Source: Desulfitobacterium dehalogenans ATCC 51507 (GTDB lineage Bacteria > Bacillota > Desulfitobacteriia > Desulfitobacteriales > Desulfitobacteriaceae). Taken from it: 64,000 nt of DNA. Positions within the stretch are counted from its first letter, which is position 1. Each line of letters starts with the position of its first letter. The stretch is from NCBI RefSeq assembly GCF_000243155.2, contig NC_018017.1, positions 1,612,001-1,676,000 on the forward strand, written 5' to 3'. The position numbers and the translations under genes were made by a program. Shown in pieces: positions 42,528-52,409 of the stretch. The notes beneath the pieces were generated by a model. That model made no database searches, was not told the origin of the DNA, and saw only the letters and a program-made list of their open reading frames with translations.

Positions 42528-44860
42528 AAAGCTATCTGGACCTCATCCCTATTTCCGCCAAGGTTCATAAAAAACAGAGCAGAATGACCCGGATTTGTAT
42601 TGTTCTGGCCGTATTTCTGGTTACCGCTATTTTCGGTATGGCTGATATGGAACTACGCAGCCAACAATTGCAGGAGATCAAAAAAGGCGGCAACTGGCAT
42701 GTATTGTTCTCCGGTATTGATGAACACACTGCCGCCATGATCGCCGCCAGGCCGGAGGTTAAATTCTCGGGTTGGTATACCTATCTTGGTGAGAAAGAGG
42801 AGTATACCCTTTCCGGAAAATCCGTGGCTGCCGTTGGTTTAGATAAGAATACATTTGAGGAAATGCTCCCTACGCAGATCACGGAGGGAGTCTACCCAAC
42901 CGGAGAAAATGAAGCTGCCCTGACTGTAAACGCGAAAAGTGGTATGGGGATCAACCTGGGGGATATCATCACACTGGAGCATTCCGGTTCTGAACCGGTA
43001 CAGCTTACTGTGGTGGGTTTCGTTGAAGGGACTTCCCAATTGCTGAAGCAGGATACCCATGCCTTGCTCCTTACCACCGAGGGATTGCGTTCCTCCATTC
43101 CCCAGGAGGGCTACACAAGCCAATATATGGTTCAGCTCTCTCCCTACTGCACTATGCAAAAAGTGATTGCCGATATAACAAAGCAATACGGACTTGCCGA
43201 TCAGCAAGTCCTGGAAAATGGAAATTTGCTGGCGGTGCTGGGCCAAAGCGATAACAATTATGTGCTTGGACTCTATGGTATCGCCGGGGTTTTGTTCATC
43301 GTGGTCTTGCTGGCTGGGGTTCTCATGATTGCCGGCAGTCTGAACAGCAATGTCATGCAAAGGACGGAGTTTTTTGGGATGCTGCGCTGTCTGGGAGCGA
43401 CCCAAAAGCAAATTATGAGGTTTGTCCGCCGGGAAGGGATGCAATGGTGCAAAACGGCTATCCCTTTGGGACTAGGCATGGGAATCATGGTCGTGTGGGC
43501 GCTTTGCGGGGTTCTGAAAATTTTAAGCCCCGGTTATTTTTCCGAGCTGCCGACCTTTGGCATCAGTTGGATCAGTATCCTGTCCGGTATAGCGGTAGGT
43601 ATCGTTACGGTGCTCTTAGCCGCCCAATCCCCGGCCAAAAAAGCGGCCCGTGTTTCACCCCTGGCCGCAGTTTCAGGGAATGCAAACTCTGTTCAGCCCA
43701 TCTCCGGAGCGGCCAATACCACTCTTTTTAAAATCGAAACCGCCCTTGGTATCCATCATGCCACATCAAGCAAAAAGAATTTCCTATTGATGGTGGGCTC
43801 TTTCTCGCTCAGCATTATCCTTTTTCTTTCCTTTTCAGCTACCGTTGATTTTATGCATCATGCCGTCAGGCCATTAAAACCATGGACACCGGATCTTTCC
43901 ATCGTGAGCACGGATAATACCCCCTCAGTATCCAATGGTCTTCTGGAAGAGCTGCGTGACCATAGGGCAGTTAAGCGGGCATATGGCCGGATGTTCGCCT
44001 ATGATATCCCGGTCAAAGTGAAGGGGCAAGAGAGGACCATCAACCTGATTTCTTATGAAGATTATCAGTTCACATGGGCGCAGGACAGCCTGATCGAAGG
44101 TTCTCTGGATGAAGGGGCTCAGAAGAAAGATCAGGTATGGGTTGTTTACGATTCAGAAAATCCGTTGCAGGTGGGGGACCAGCTCGCCCTTAGTTTCGGA
44201 GAGGTCCCAAAAGAGGTTAGGGTAGCGGGAGTGCTTTCCACCAGTCCTTTTTCCAGTGTGGAGGGTGTGGATTCGGTGATTTGCTCGGAAGGGACCTTCC
44301 GGGAATTGACTGGTGAAAGGAACTACACGATTATCGATATTCAGCTTTCCTCAGGGGCAACGGATGAAGATGTGGATGAGATTCGCTCTTTGGCCGGTCC
44401 CGATGTCCGGTTTTCCGATCAGCGGGCCGGCAACCGTGAAGGGAGGGGAGCTTTTTACTCCATGGCTTTATTCATCTATGGCTTTTTGGCGGTGATCCTG
44501 CTCATTACCGTCTTCAATATCGTGAACAGTGTGGCTATGAGTGTGGCGGCCCGTTTGAAACAGTATGGGGCCATGCGGGCTATCGGCATGAGTGACCATC
44601 AGCTTGTCAAAATGGTAAGAGCGGAGGCAATTACCTATGCCGCCGCCGGAAGTAGTGTCGGCTGCATTTTGGGGGTGACTCTGCATAAACTGGTGTTCGA
44701 GAAAATGATTACCTCCCATTGGGGTGATCCCTGGCAGCTCCCCCTTGGGGAACTTAGTCTGATCGTGGCCATTGTCATGATCACATCACTTCTTGCCGTC
44801 CATGGTCCGGCCAAACAAATTCACACTATGTCGATTGTGGATACCATAAGTGCCAAGTAA
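42524..44860 (+). CDS. FtsX/MacB-like ABC permease (778 aa)
   Basis: Two FtsX units: a membrane helix near residue 25, a large extracytoplasmic domain (about 45-240), three helices (about 250-370); then a second helix (about 425), a second extracytoplasmic domain (about 450-640) and three C-terminal helices (about 650-770). MRCLGATQKQIMRFV-like (here LRCLGATQKQIM) and MRAIGMSDHQLVKMV are the coupling motifs. With the ATPase and two-component genes it forms a likely antimicrobial-peptide or lipoprotein-handling module. Confidence 0.92.
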   Translation: MKSYLDLIPISAKVHKKQSRMTRICIVLAVFLVTAIFGMADMELRSQQLQEIKKGGNWHVLFSGIDEHTAAMIAARPEVKFSGWYTYLGEKEEYTLSGKSVAAVGLDKNTFEEMLPTQITEGVYPTGENEAALTVNAKSGMGINLGDIITLEHSGSEPVQLTVVGFVEGTSQLLKQDTHALLLTTEGLRSSIPQEGYTSQYMVQLSPYCTMQKVIADITKQYGLADQQVLENGNLLAVLGQSDNNYVLGLYGIAGVLFIVVLLAGVLMIAGSLNSNVMQRTEFFGMLRCLGATQKQIMRFVRREGMQWCKTAIPLGLGMGIMVVWALCGVLKILSPGYFSELPTFGISWISILSGIAVGIVTVLLAAQSPAKKAARVSPLAAVSGNANSVQPISGAANTTLFKIETALGIHHATSSKKNFLLMVGSFSLSIILFLSFSATVDFMHHAVRPLKPWTPDLSIVSTDNTPSVSNGLLEELRDHRAVKRAYGRMFAYDIPVKVKGQERTINLISYEDYQFTWAQDSLIEGSLDEGAQKKDQVWVVYDSENPLQVGDQLALSFGEVPKEVRVAGVLSTSPFSSVEGVDSVICSEGTFRELTGERNYTIIDIQLSSGATDEDVDEIRSLAGPDVRFSDQRAGNREGRGAFYSMALFIYGFLAVILLITVFNIVNSVAMSVAARLKQYGAMRAIGMSDHQLVKMVRAEAITYAAAGSSVGCILGVTLHKLVFEKMITSHWGDPWQLPLGELSLIVAIVMITSLLAVHGPAKQIHTMSIVDTISAK

Positions 44861-44911
44861 ATGGATACTCTTGTTGCCTATATCAAAGGAAGACTCAAAA
44901 AAGAAGATTAA
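44861..44911 (+). CDS. possible 16-codon ORF
   Basis: ATG directly after the permease stop encodes MDTLVAYIKGRLKKED. No ribosome site of its own, but it could be translated by coupling. It may be a decayed gene end. Low support. Confidence 0.2.
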   Translation: MDTLVAYIKGRLKKED

Positions 44912-44914
44912 TGG

Positions 44915-44950
44915 AAAAAACCCGGTTCGACTAAAGTTGACCGGGTTTTT
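44915..44950. terminator. bidirectional terminator
   Basis: AAAAACCCGGT and ACCGGGTTTTT-type arms (AAAAAACCCGG / CCGGGTTTTT) shared by the transporter operon and the convergent PHP gene. Confidence 0.9.
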
Positions 44951-44965
44951 ACCTTGGCGATAATG

Positions 44966-45805
44966 TCATGCCGATAAACCTCCTCTAGTAAAGACTGTCG
45001 GTTTATCTCCTATTTTTATCATGGTTGGCTTTCTGTTGGTATAGACGGTCACGTAATTAAATCCTGCTCTTCTGATCAGTTCCATACCTTCCGGGATGCC
45101 TTTGCCCACATCTTCAGCCCAATGGGCATCCGAACCCACCGTAATAATCTCTCCGCCCAGCTCCTTGTAGAGGCGGATAATATCCAAGCCCGGCAAGCAT
45201 TCCTTAGAGGATTGTCTGAGCCCGGAAGTGTTCACTTCGATCCCTTTGCCTTTTTGAATGACGATCTTAAGAATCTCTGCCAACTGTTCCTGATAATCCA
45301 TAAGGTTGGCGCGCAGCTGGTAATTGGCTGCATAGCGCTTGACCAGATCCAGGTGCCCGAGACAATCGTAATGGTCCCATTGGGCTAAGGTTTTGAGTTC
45401 CAGCAGGTAGATGGCACAATAGGTGGCCAGGTTTTCCGGAGTGTAGTGTACTTCTCCAAAATCCACGTTATTCGGCAGGCGATGGGCAGAGCCGAGAACA
45501 TAATCATAGGGGTACTCTTCAATGAGCTTAAGTGAATGCTTGGAAAAACGATGAGGCTGGCCCAACTCCACTCCGCTCTTGATCTTTATTTTCCCCTCAA
45601 AGCGCTGGCGGGCTTCAGAGATCTCGGAAAAATACTTTTTCCCATTATACTGCAAATACTGTTCATTACCTGAAGAGGGCTCGAAGTGATCGGTTATGGC
45701 GATTTCCTGCAAACCACGGGCGATGGCTTTATCGCAGAGGGTCGTAATCTCATCATGGGCATCGCTTGAGTTCAGGGAATGCATGTGATAATCCATTAAA
45801 AACAT
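44966..45805 (-). CDS. PHP-domain histidinol-phosphatase-like enzyme (279 aa)
   Basis: Metal-dependent phosphatase. Metal-binding motifs DYHMHSLNS (H-x-H, about 4-12), ITDHFEP, KSGVELGQPH, LGSAHRLP, CLGHLDLVKRY and TVGSDAHWAEDVG follow the HisJ/HisK pattern (histidinol phosphate to histidinol). No other his genes are nearby, so it may act on another phosphate ester. The start at 45805 has GGAGG 5 bp before it. Confidence 0.88.
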   Translation of the reverse strand: MFLMDYHMHSLNSSDAHDEITTLCDKAIARGLQEIAITDHFEPSSGNEQYLQYNGKKYFSEISEARQRFEGKIKIKSGVELGQPHRFSKHSLKLIEEYPYDYVLGSAHRLPNNVDFGEVHYTPENLATYCAIYLLELKTLAQWDHYDCLGHLDLVKRYAANYQLRANLMDYQEQLAEILKIVIQKGKGIEVNTSGLRQSSKECLPGLDIIRLYKELGGEIITVGSDAHWAEDVGKGIPEGMELIRRAGFNYVTVYTNRKPTMIKIGDKPTVFTRGGLSA

Positions 45806-45857
45806 AGTGTCCTCCATATAGTTTATTATTTTCCTCTTCTACTATAGCAGGGCATTG

Positions 45858-45893
45858 TTAACCGGCCTTTATGGTTCTATTAAAGGACGGTTA
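45858..45893. repeat. inverted repeat after the large HTH gene
   Basis: TTAACCGGCCTTTA and TAAAGGACGGTTAA pair with one interruption around an 8-nt loop. No clear T-run on either side; possibly a processed or factor-aided end. Confidence 0.5.
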
Positions 45894-45913
45894 AAATTGG
45901 ATGGATTCAAGGA

Positions 45914-47506
45914 TTATGAATCTGATTTCAGATATAAGGCGGATTTGAGAGAATCGATTTCCTGCTGGAGCCAGGCGATAACCTCTGCTTTTTTTTTCAT
46001 CACGGGGGCGATTTGCTGCCAGAGTATTTGGAAATACTCCTCTACGGCGTTGACCGTCATGGGCTCGTGAATGGAAAAACGCATGGGTGCAGTATTCGCT
46101 GGTCCCAAGATCTCGACGATGGCGGCATGCCTTTCTTTAAGCAAGCAAGATACATTTTTCTCAAATCCGGGAATGATCGCGTTCTTCCTGACAAAGGCGA
46201 TAGAGTAATGATCGTAGGTCTTCAGAAGGGAGATCATATGTTGCAGGAAGTCCACCACTTCTTCCATTTCCAGATCCACCGCAGAGAACCCGATGGAATC
46301 ATAGAGGAAAAATTGCCGGTTTTTCACGAGATAACTTAAGCTATCAAGTGTATAGATATCTTTGTATTCGTAGATTTCAATGTTGGACTGGAAAGATTCC
46401 AGACACTTTTGGTGGAAAGCTATGGCTGAAACCATTTCTTGCTGGGAGGCCTTTCTTTTCTGCAAAAGCTTCTTATAGAGAGGAAGAGGAAGGGTAAAGG
46501 TACTGAAACCATCTTTATAAAGGAACCGATTGCCGATGGCTTCTTCGCACTCCATATACGAGCTGTAGAAACTCTCTTCTTTTTCTGCCGGATAGTTCAT
46601 AAGCAAAGGGGTTGCGGAAGCCTGGGTAAGCCTAACCCAATACTCTTCATAGAAGGAGATGGCCAGAGGGTTTTTGAGATAGAGAGCGCAGCAGTTATTG
46701 ACCTGAGTAAAAAAACAAGACAGGACCCCGGTTTCAGGAACGATAATATAGTCCTTGCCGAGAGCCAAGGAGTCGTAGCTTTTGAGATAGTAGAGATAAA
46801 GTTGGTCTGTTCCAATTAGAGGTTTTAAAAAATTGAGCAAATCCATCATCCGCTGTACGTCATGAGTGATTCGCAGCAGATAGTGGACTTCACAGCCCTG
46901 AGTCATTAAGTCCAACAGCATGGTTTGGAAGTGTCGGAGATCTTCTTCGCTGGACATATAAAAAAATACATCATTGAAATAAGTGATGTATATTACTTTT
47001 TTTCTTTTATGGGTTTGCAGTGCCAAGCCTAAAAGATGCCTGAAGGCTGAAGCAACATTATGGGTTCCGGCAATGATCTTGTCCTCATGGGACATACTGA
47101 CCACTTCATTAAAAAAAGGCGGATTCGCCATTGTTTTTTTGTATTTAAGCAATTTTTTAGATTCCTTAGTGTGCTTTTTATGATTGCTGAGGGAAATCCC
47201 CTGGGCTTCAAAAAGCACTTTTTTAATCTTTTCTTCATTGCAGTCCGTTCCAGCATCAACACTAAAAACTCTTTCAAATAGCTCGTTAATGAGCTGGATT
47301 TGCAAAGAGTTCTTAATGTTGGCTGATAAAAACTGTGTGATTGCTTCTATGTAATTCGAGTTATACGATGGAATCCTTTTCCCATTTACCCATCGGTTAA
47401 CAAGGGAGCCATCCACATTAAGAGCTTTTGAAAGTCTGTTGATACTCACTCCCAGTGCAGAAAGCAGGTATTTCAGACAATGGGCAAAATCAACGGATGT
47501 GTTCAT
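45914..47506 (-). CDS. large HTH-domain protein of unknown function (530 aa)
   Basis: N-terminal lambda-repressor-like helix-turn-helix (FAHCLKYLLSALGVSINRLS, KALNVDGSLVNRWVNGKRIP; residues 8-45). The remaining 480 residues show no motif I recognise: a mixed alpha/beta part with RKKVIYITYFNDVFFYMSSE and several Tyr/Phe-rich stretches, and a charged C-terminal helix (VMKKKAEVIAWLQQEIDSLK). It could be a one-component regulator with a big sensor part. It is alone, divergent from the HD-GYP gene, and its target is unknown. Confidence 0.75.
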   Translation of the reverse strand: MNTSVDFAHCLKYLLSALGVSINRLSKALNVDGSLVNRWVNGKRIPSYNSNYIEAITQFLSANIKNSLQIQLINELFERVFSVDAGTDCNEEKIKKVLFEAQGISLSNHKKHTKESKKLLKYKKTMANPPFFNEVVSMSHEDKIIAGTHNVASAFRHLLGLALQTHKRKKVIYITYFNDVFFYMSSEEDLRHFQTMLLDLMTQGCEVHYLLRITHDVQRMMDLLNFLKPLIGTDQLYLYYLKSYDSLALGKDYIIVPETGVLSCFFTQVNNCCALYLKNPLAISFYEEYWVRLTQASATPLLMNYPAEKEESFYSSYMECEEAIGNRFLYKDGFSTFTLPLPLYKKLLQKRKASQQEMVSAIAFHQKCLESFQSNIEIYEYKDIYTLDSLSYLVKNRQFFLYDSIGFSAVDLEMEEVVDFLQHMISLLKTYDHYSIAFVRKNAIIPGFEKNVSCLLKERHAAIVEILGPANTAPMRFSIHEPMTVNAVEEYFQILWQQIAPVMKKKAEVIAWLQQEIDSLKSALYLKSDS

Positions 47507-47738
47507 GCATATACCTTCTTTATTTCCTTCTTTTTCATTATAAAGATTTATGGATATTTGTCTTAAAAAGATGTTCAGATGTCATAGCCATGGTTATGAC
47601 ATCTGAGTGAAAATCGTTTCATTCTTCCAGATAACATTATAATATGATTCTTATATGAAGATTAACGACATATTTTATCTGGAAACGACATTAAGCAAAC
47701 TTTTCTTCCCGATGACTTTAATGATTAAGGTGATAAAG

Positions 47739-48272
47739 ATGGAAGACAGAACCGTGATAAAAACTATAAATGCTGAAGGCATCATTGGTCAGCATGGATA
47801 TAGAGTTTCCCGGCTTTGTGTAAGTATGGGAAGGCAATTAGGCTTAACGGAAAGGGCTATCACAGAACTCAGTATTGCGGGGCTTTTTCATGATCTTGGC
47901 AAGATAGCTGTCTGCAGAGCTATTCTTGAAAAACCCGGAAAGTTGACCACAGAAGAGTATACGGAGATAAAGCGTCACTCGGAAATAGGATACAGAATCC
48001 TCGGTTCGGTCAGAGGAATGGAAAACATGGCGGAATTTGTGCTTTATCACCACGAGCGTTGGGACGGCAAGGGCTATCCCCGGCAGCTCAAAGGCGGAGA
48101 GATTCCTTTATATTCCCGTGTGATCGGTCTGGCCGATGCTTATGATGCCATGACTAACAACCGGAGCTACCGCAAGGCCCTATCCAAGAAAGCGGCTATC
48201 CAGGAGTTATTAAGGAATTCAGGGACACAATTTGATCCGGAGCTGGTGGGGGAATTTATTAAGACACTGTAG
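47739..48272 (+). CDS. HD-GYP domain phosphodiesterase-like protein (177 aa)
   Basis: HD at LFHDLGKIAV (His51, Asp52) and the extended HHERWDGKGYPRQLKGGEIP segment (about 100-120), then RVIGLADAYDAMTNNRSYR: the full HD-GYP signature of cyclic-di-GMP hydrolases. No receiver or sensor domain is attached. Start placed at ATG 47739, preceded by TTAAGGTGAT; an extended ORF to 47655 has no ribosome site. A chemoreceptor gene follows 60 bp downstream, suggesting a link with motility signalling. Confidence 0.92.
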   Translation: MEDRTVIKTINAEGIIGQHGYRVSRLCVSMGRQLGLTERAITELSIAGLFHDLGKIAVCRAILEKPGKLTTEEYTEIKRHSEIGYRILGSVRGMENMAEFVLYHHERWDGKGYPRQLKGGEIPLYSRVIGLADAYDAMTNNRSYRKALSKKAAIQELLRNSGTQFDPELVGEFIKTL

Positions 48273-48331
48273 GGCAGCTTGCAAGCCACGCTTATAAGGC
48301 GCGAAACATAAACAAAAGGGGGTAACAAACA

Positions 48332-50047
48332 ATGCAACGATTTCGCAATATGAAAACGGCCTCAAAAATTAATAGTTTAATACTGCTCATGGCGGTATTT
48401 CTTGGACTTGTCGGCTTTGTAGGGATATATTCCGCCCATAATTTGGCCGCTTCGATGGAAAGTATGTACCAAAATAACCTGCTCCCTATCAAGTGGCTGA
48501 ATGGGGCCCGGGGACAAACCAGGGCAGTGGAGGCTCTGACTCTTGAATTATTTATCACTCAGGATCAAAATAGGCAGCAAGAGATTCTCCAGGACATTCA
48601 AGAGCGGGTCGCGGAAGTAGATACCCTTCTCAGTGACTTTAGCAAGGAAGTTACGGATCCATACGAACAAGAACGGTTTCCGAAGCTGATGGATGAATTG
48701 CAGGCCTACCGTGTCGAAAGAGATAAAGCCGTAGATATGGCAATAGCGGGGAAGCAGGATGAGGCTTTTAGATATTTTTCTGCCAATGCTGCAGACAATA
48801 TCAATGTTGTGAATGTTGTTTTGAAGGAACTTGCCGATTATAATGCTCAGATTGCCGATGAGGCAGAGATAAAAAGCAAGTCGACGGCATCCATGACAAC
48901 TAAGTTTATGGTGGGTTTGACTTTGGCTGCCATTGTTCTGGCTGTGGGTATTGGTCGGTTTATCGCCAGGATGATTTCTAATCCCCTGATTCAGTTGGAA
49001 GGTACCGTTATGGAAATCTCCCAGGGGAACCTAACCGTTGAAAAATTGGATATATCTTCTGAAGATGAGATTGGCCAACTGGCTGCGGAAGTTAATGCTA
49101 TGACGGAAAATTTAAGAGTTTTAATTGAAAATATAACCCACACAGCGGAGCAAGTCGCAGCTTCGTCAGAGGAGTTGACAGCCAGTGCCGAGCAGTCTGC
49201 CTCGGCTACGAATCAGATCGCCGCAACCATTACCGAGGTGGCGGCAGGAGCAACCAGGCAGGAAACCGCTGTTGATGATACAGCTTCAATTGTAGAACAG
49301 ATGTCGGCAGGCATTCAGCAGATCGCAGCTAATGCCAATAGTGTTTCAAGGTCTGCCGATATGACAACCCATGCGGCCGGTCAAGGGGACAAGGCGGTGA
49401 ACGCCGCCGTGAACCAGATGAAAAACATTGAAAAAACGGTAGCAGGCACGGCACAGGTCGTGACGCAGCTAGGGGAGCGATCGAAAGAAATCGGTCAGAT
49501 TGTGGATGCTATTTCCGGAATTGCCGCCCAAACTAATCTCCTGGCACTGAATGCGGCAATCGAGGCGGCTCGTGCCGGTGATCAAGGCAGAGGGTTCGCC
49601 GTCGTTGCCGAGGAAGTACGCAAGCTGGCGGAGCAATCCCAAGAAGCGGCTAAGCAAATTGCCGATCTGATCGCGGAGATCCAGAAGGAGACCGATAGCG
49701 CGGTCAAGGCTATGAACGAAGGTACCCATGAAGTCAAGGTCGGATCGGAAGTGGTGAACTCTGCCGGAGAGGCCTTTAACGAGATCGTAGGCCTGATCGG
49801 TGAAGTTTCCACCCAAGTCAGGGAAATCTCAGCAGCCATTCAGCAGATGGCTTCCGGAAGTCAACAAATTGTGGATTCGGTACGGGATATTGACCGCATC
49901 AGCAAGGAAGCATCCAGTCAAACTCAGACCGTTTCGGCTGCTACCGAAGAACAGTCCGCATCTATGGAAGAAATAGCGGCATCCAGCGAGGAACTGGCTA
50001 AAATGGCGGAAGAGCTGCAGAGCTCGGTTAGGAAGTTCAGGATATAG
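48332..50047 (+). CDS. methyl-accepting chemotaxis protein (571 aa)
   Basis: First membrane helix about residues 12-33, a four-helix-bundle ligand domain (about 35-185), second helix about 190-212, HAMP (about 213-265) and the long signalling coiled coil. The tip signature [20 protein letters not shown] (about 415-435) is intact. It ends SSVRKFRI with no CheR-docking pentapeptide. AAAAGGGGG precedes the ATG. Ligand unknown. Confidence 0.95.
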   Translation: MQRFRNMKTASKINSLILLMAVFLGLVGFVGIYSAHNLAASMESMYQNNLLPIKWLNGARGQTRAVEALTLELFITQDQNRQQEILQDIQERVAEVDTLLSDFSKEVTDPYEQERFPKLMDELQAYRVERDKAVDMAIAGKQDEAFRYFSANAADNINVVNVVLKELADYNAQIADEAEIKSKSTASMTTKFMVGLTLAAIVLAVGIGRFIARMISNPLIQLEGTVMEISQGNLTVEKLDISSEDEIGQLAAEVNAMTENLRVLIENITHTAEQVAASSEELTASAEQSASATNQIAATITEVAAGATRQETAVDDTASIVEQMSAGIQQIAANANSVSRSADMTTHAAGQGDKAVNAAVNQMKNIEKTVAGTAQVVTQLGERSKEIGQIVDAISGIAAQTNLLALNAAIEAARAGDQGRGFAVVAEEVRKLAEQSQEAAKQIADLIAEIQKETDSAVKAMNEGTHEVKVGSEVVNSAGEAFNEIVGLIGEVSTQVREISAAIQQMASGSQQIVDSVRDIDRISKEASSQTQTVSAATEEQSASMEEIAASSEELAKMAEELQSSVRKFRI

Positions 50048-50087
50048 AAAATTTGGGATATGGCCTCAGGGATTTAAAATAGCATTA

Positions 50088-50140
50088 AACAGCGCCTTTA
50101 TGTTTCAATTGAATCGTAAAGGCGCTGTTTTTTAATTTTT
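50088..50140 (+). terminator. intrinsic terminator after the chemoreceptor gene
   Basis: AACAGCGCCTTTA and TAAAGGCGCTGTT form a perfect 13-bp stem with TTTTTT after it. Confidence 0.93.
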
Positions 50141-50287
50141 TACTCCTTGTCTTTATGATTCATTTTAATTACTGGTATGATAATAGTACCAGACAACGGT
50201 AAATTTTTTTTAAAAAGTTTTGCGAAAAGTTGCTTTTGACTTCGTTGTATAGAGTGTAAGAGCTTTTACAAGGAAAAGGGGGAAACC

Positions 50288-50860
50288 ATGAAGACCAATA
50301 ACAATGTCATAGGGCGCTTGAAAAATAGAGAGGAAGATGCTCTGGAATTTATTATGGATGAATACTTCCCTTTAGTGAAGGGGATTGTCCGTCAAGTCCT
50401 GCTTCCTATAGGAAGTAGGGAGTTGGCGGAGGAATGCATCAGTGATGTTTTCCTTGCCGTTTGGCATCATGCGGAAAAATTTAAGGGGGAAGGGGAGGAG
50501 GATTTCCGCAAATGGCTCTGCGCCATCGCCAAATACAGGGCTATTGACTTTTATCGCCGGGAAAGAAAATGCGTTGAAATTCCTTCTTCCGATCGTAAGG
50601 GGATAGATTTGTTTCCGCCCCAAGAATCAGCAGAGGAGCAGGTGCTGTTTAAGGAGAACACAAAGGAAATGAAAAAGCTGCTGAACTCCTTTTCTTCTAC
50701 GGACCGCAACATATTTATTATGAAATTCTTTTGGGGTATGCCCTCTGAAGAGATATCCAGGAAATTAGGACTGACGAAATCTGCTGTCGATAATCGTATT
50801 TACAGGAGTAAAAAACAGCTGGTAAAAGGTGTTTTGAGCATAGGAGAAGGGGGAAATTAA
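50288..50860 (+). CDS. ECF-type RNA polymerase sigma factor (190 aa)
   Basis: Region 2 (residues 15-90: EDALEFIMDEYFPLVKGIVR, AEECISDVFLAVWHH, KWLCAIAKYRAIDFYRRER) and region 4 (about 125-180: LNSFSSTDRNIFIMKFFWGM, SEEISRKLGLTKSAVDNRIY). The following gene, 2 bp away, encodes a DUF4179 membrane protein, the usual anti-sigma partner of this ECF group. AGGAAAAGGGGG precedes the ATG. Likely autoregulated; no confident ECF promoter was fixed. Confidence 0.92.
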   Translation: MKTNNNVIGRLKNREEDALEFIMDEYFPLVKGIVRQVLLPIGSRELAEECISDVFLAVWHHAEKFKGEGEEDFRKWLCAIAKYRAIDFYRRERKCVEIPSSDRKGIDLFPPQESAEEQVLFKENTKEMKKLLNSFSSTDRNIFIMKFFWGMPSEEISRKLGLTKSAVDNRIYRSKKQLVKGVLSIGEGGN

Positions 50861-50862
50861 CC

Positions 50863-52014
50863 GTGAAAGATCTCTATGAATTTTTTAATGAGATAGATAT
50901 TGACTTGAATGAGTTTGAAGAGGCGGAGGTGGATGAGCTGGAAAAGTCGAGAGTCAAAAAAAGGGTAAGAGAAAGGATTGCCGAAACCGGTCATTCGGGC
51001 GGACTGAAGAAACGGAGAAAAAGCAAGGGAATGGTGGCTGTAGCTGCTGCCATGATTATGACGGTAGGACTCTCCGGTTTTGGTTTGGCTTTTCCCGCTT
51101 ATGCCAAGGAAGTTCCTGTCATCGGCGATATTTTTCGATTTTTAGATGACGGACGTACGGGGGTGTATGATTTATATACGGAAAAGGCCTTGGACATCGA
51201 TATGGTCAAAGCAGACAATGGCATCGAAGTGACGCTGAATCAAGGCGTTTATGACGGAAAAACCTTATCTTTCACCTATACCATAAAAACGGAAAAGGAT
51301 TTTGGGGAAAGACCCTATTTGAATAGCGAAGTTGATGTTGATTTTGCCCAGGGCTCCACAGGCGGCGAGCAGTTAAAGAGAGTCAGTCCCGGCGTCTATG
51401 TGGGGCAAAGCAACTATACATTTTTCAGTGAGGAGGAAGCCCGGGATTCGATTTCTTTCCGCTGGAAGATTTCCGGGATGACAAACATGGAGGAGGGAGC
51501 AGAACCCAAAGAAAATAAAAAGACACCATGCAAGCTGAATTTCAGCGTATCCTTAAATACTCTGGACTATACCGTGGTCAAGATTGATGCCAATCAGGAT
51601 CAGGTTCAGAATGTGGCTATCAGCTTAAACCGCCTCTCCATAACCCCCATCAATACCCTTCTCTACTACTCCGAGATAGTTCCTAACACTCTTTCCCATG
51701 CAGCCCAGATGGATTGGGAAATCAAGGATGATTTGGGCAATGTCTATGAGTATGAAGGGAATGGGGGGCATGGCAAAGTTGGTGATAAAATGACTGAAAT
51801 GGAACATATTATCACCTTTAAACGCCTTGATCCCAAGGCGAAAACCCTGTTGATCACGCCGACCTTGAAACTGGTTCCTACCCAGGGTGGCGGTGTGGAA
51901 TTTGATGAAAACGGCCATGAAACCCGGTTCAGCTACGAAGGGCTGCCGGAGGGGGTCACTGCCGGAGAGTGGACGATGAAGCCGATTAGCGTAGACCTTA
52001 GCGCTGTGAACTAA
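50863..52014 (+). CDS. DUF4179 anti-sigma-type membrane protein (383 aa)
   Basis: A cytoplasmic N-terminus of about 60 residues rich in Glu, Lys and Arg binds the sigma factor (inferred); one membrane helix (about 62-82: AVAAAMIMTVGLSGFGLAF); then the DUF4179 extracytoplasmic domain (about 85-260), including YAKEVPVIGDIFRFLDDGR and a beta-rich C-terminal part. GTG start 2 bp after the sigma stop, with AGAAGGGGG. It senses envelope signals and releases the sigma factor. Confidence 0.9.
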   Translation: MKDLYEFFNEIDIDLNEFEEAEVDELEKSRVKKRVRERIAETGHSGGLKKRRKSKGMVAVAAAMIMTVGLSGFGLAFPAYAKEVPVIGDIFRFLDDGRTGVYDLYTEKALDIDMVKADNGIEVTLNQGVYDGKTLSFTYTIKTEKDFGERPYLNSEVDVDFAQGSTGGEQLKRVSPGVYVGQSNYTFFSEEEARDSISFRWKISGMTNMEEGAEPKENKKTPCKLNFSVSLNTLDYTVVKIDANQDQVQNVAISLNRLSITPINTLLYYSEIVPNTLSHAAQMDWEIKDDLGNVYEYEGNGGHGKVGDKMTEMEHIITFKRLDPKAKTLLITPTLKLVPTQGGGVEFDENGHETRFSYEGLPEGVTAGEWTMKPISVDLSAVN

Positions 52015-52058
52015 AGCCTTATACATTCTGCCTTGAAAAAGACCTCTTGAAAGTTAAG

Positions 52059-52341
52059 TCTCCAGGATTTTGCTTTCGGCGTTCACTCCATAAGCTGCGC
52101 GGAGCAATCTAATCGCTCAAGACCTCCGCTGCAGTCTTTTCGCGAAGATTGCTTACCTGCTCGCTTAGAATTCGTTCTCTGCCTTAAAGCAAAATCCTTG
52201 GGGTTGCCTTTCGGGCTTGAGCGGTGCAGATGTGGGATAAAGCTACCCGATCCGAGGAGTCTTTTTCATCATCTGATGATGTCGCAAGAGGCGTGGAGCC
52301 TACTCTGAGAAAGATCCGCGAGCTTAGCTTTGCACACAAGA
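52059..52341 (+). repeat. composite intergenic repeat, copy B (partial)
   Basis: Block 1 (52059-52203) aligns to copies A and C but lacks the 67-bp insert: CTCCGCTGCAGTC is uninterrupted at 52124-52136. The following 50 bp match copy C (GCTTGAGCGG, GGGATAAAGCTACCCG), then it diverges, with a degenerate block-2 start (TTAGCTTTGCACACAAG) at 52324. It separates DUF4179 from the adaptor gene. Confidence 0.85.
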
Positions 52342-52342
52342 T

Positions 52343-52387
52343 AACGAGGAAGACCTGTTCCATCTAAGGACGGGTCTTCCTCGTTTT
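52343..52387. terminator. bidirectional terminator
   Basis: AACGAGGAAGACC and GGTCTTCCTCGTT, perfect 13-bp stem. TTTTG follows on the plus strand. It ends the adaptor operon (minus). Confidence 0.85.
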
Positions 52388-52409
52388 GTGGCATTTTCAG
52401 CGAAGTCAA

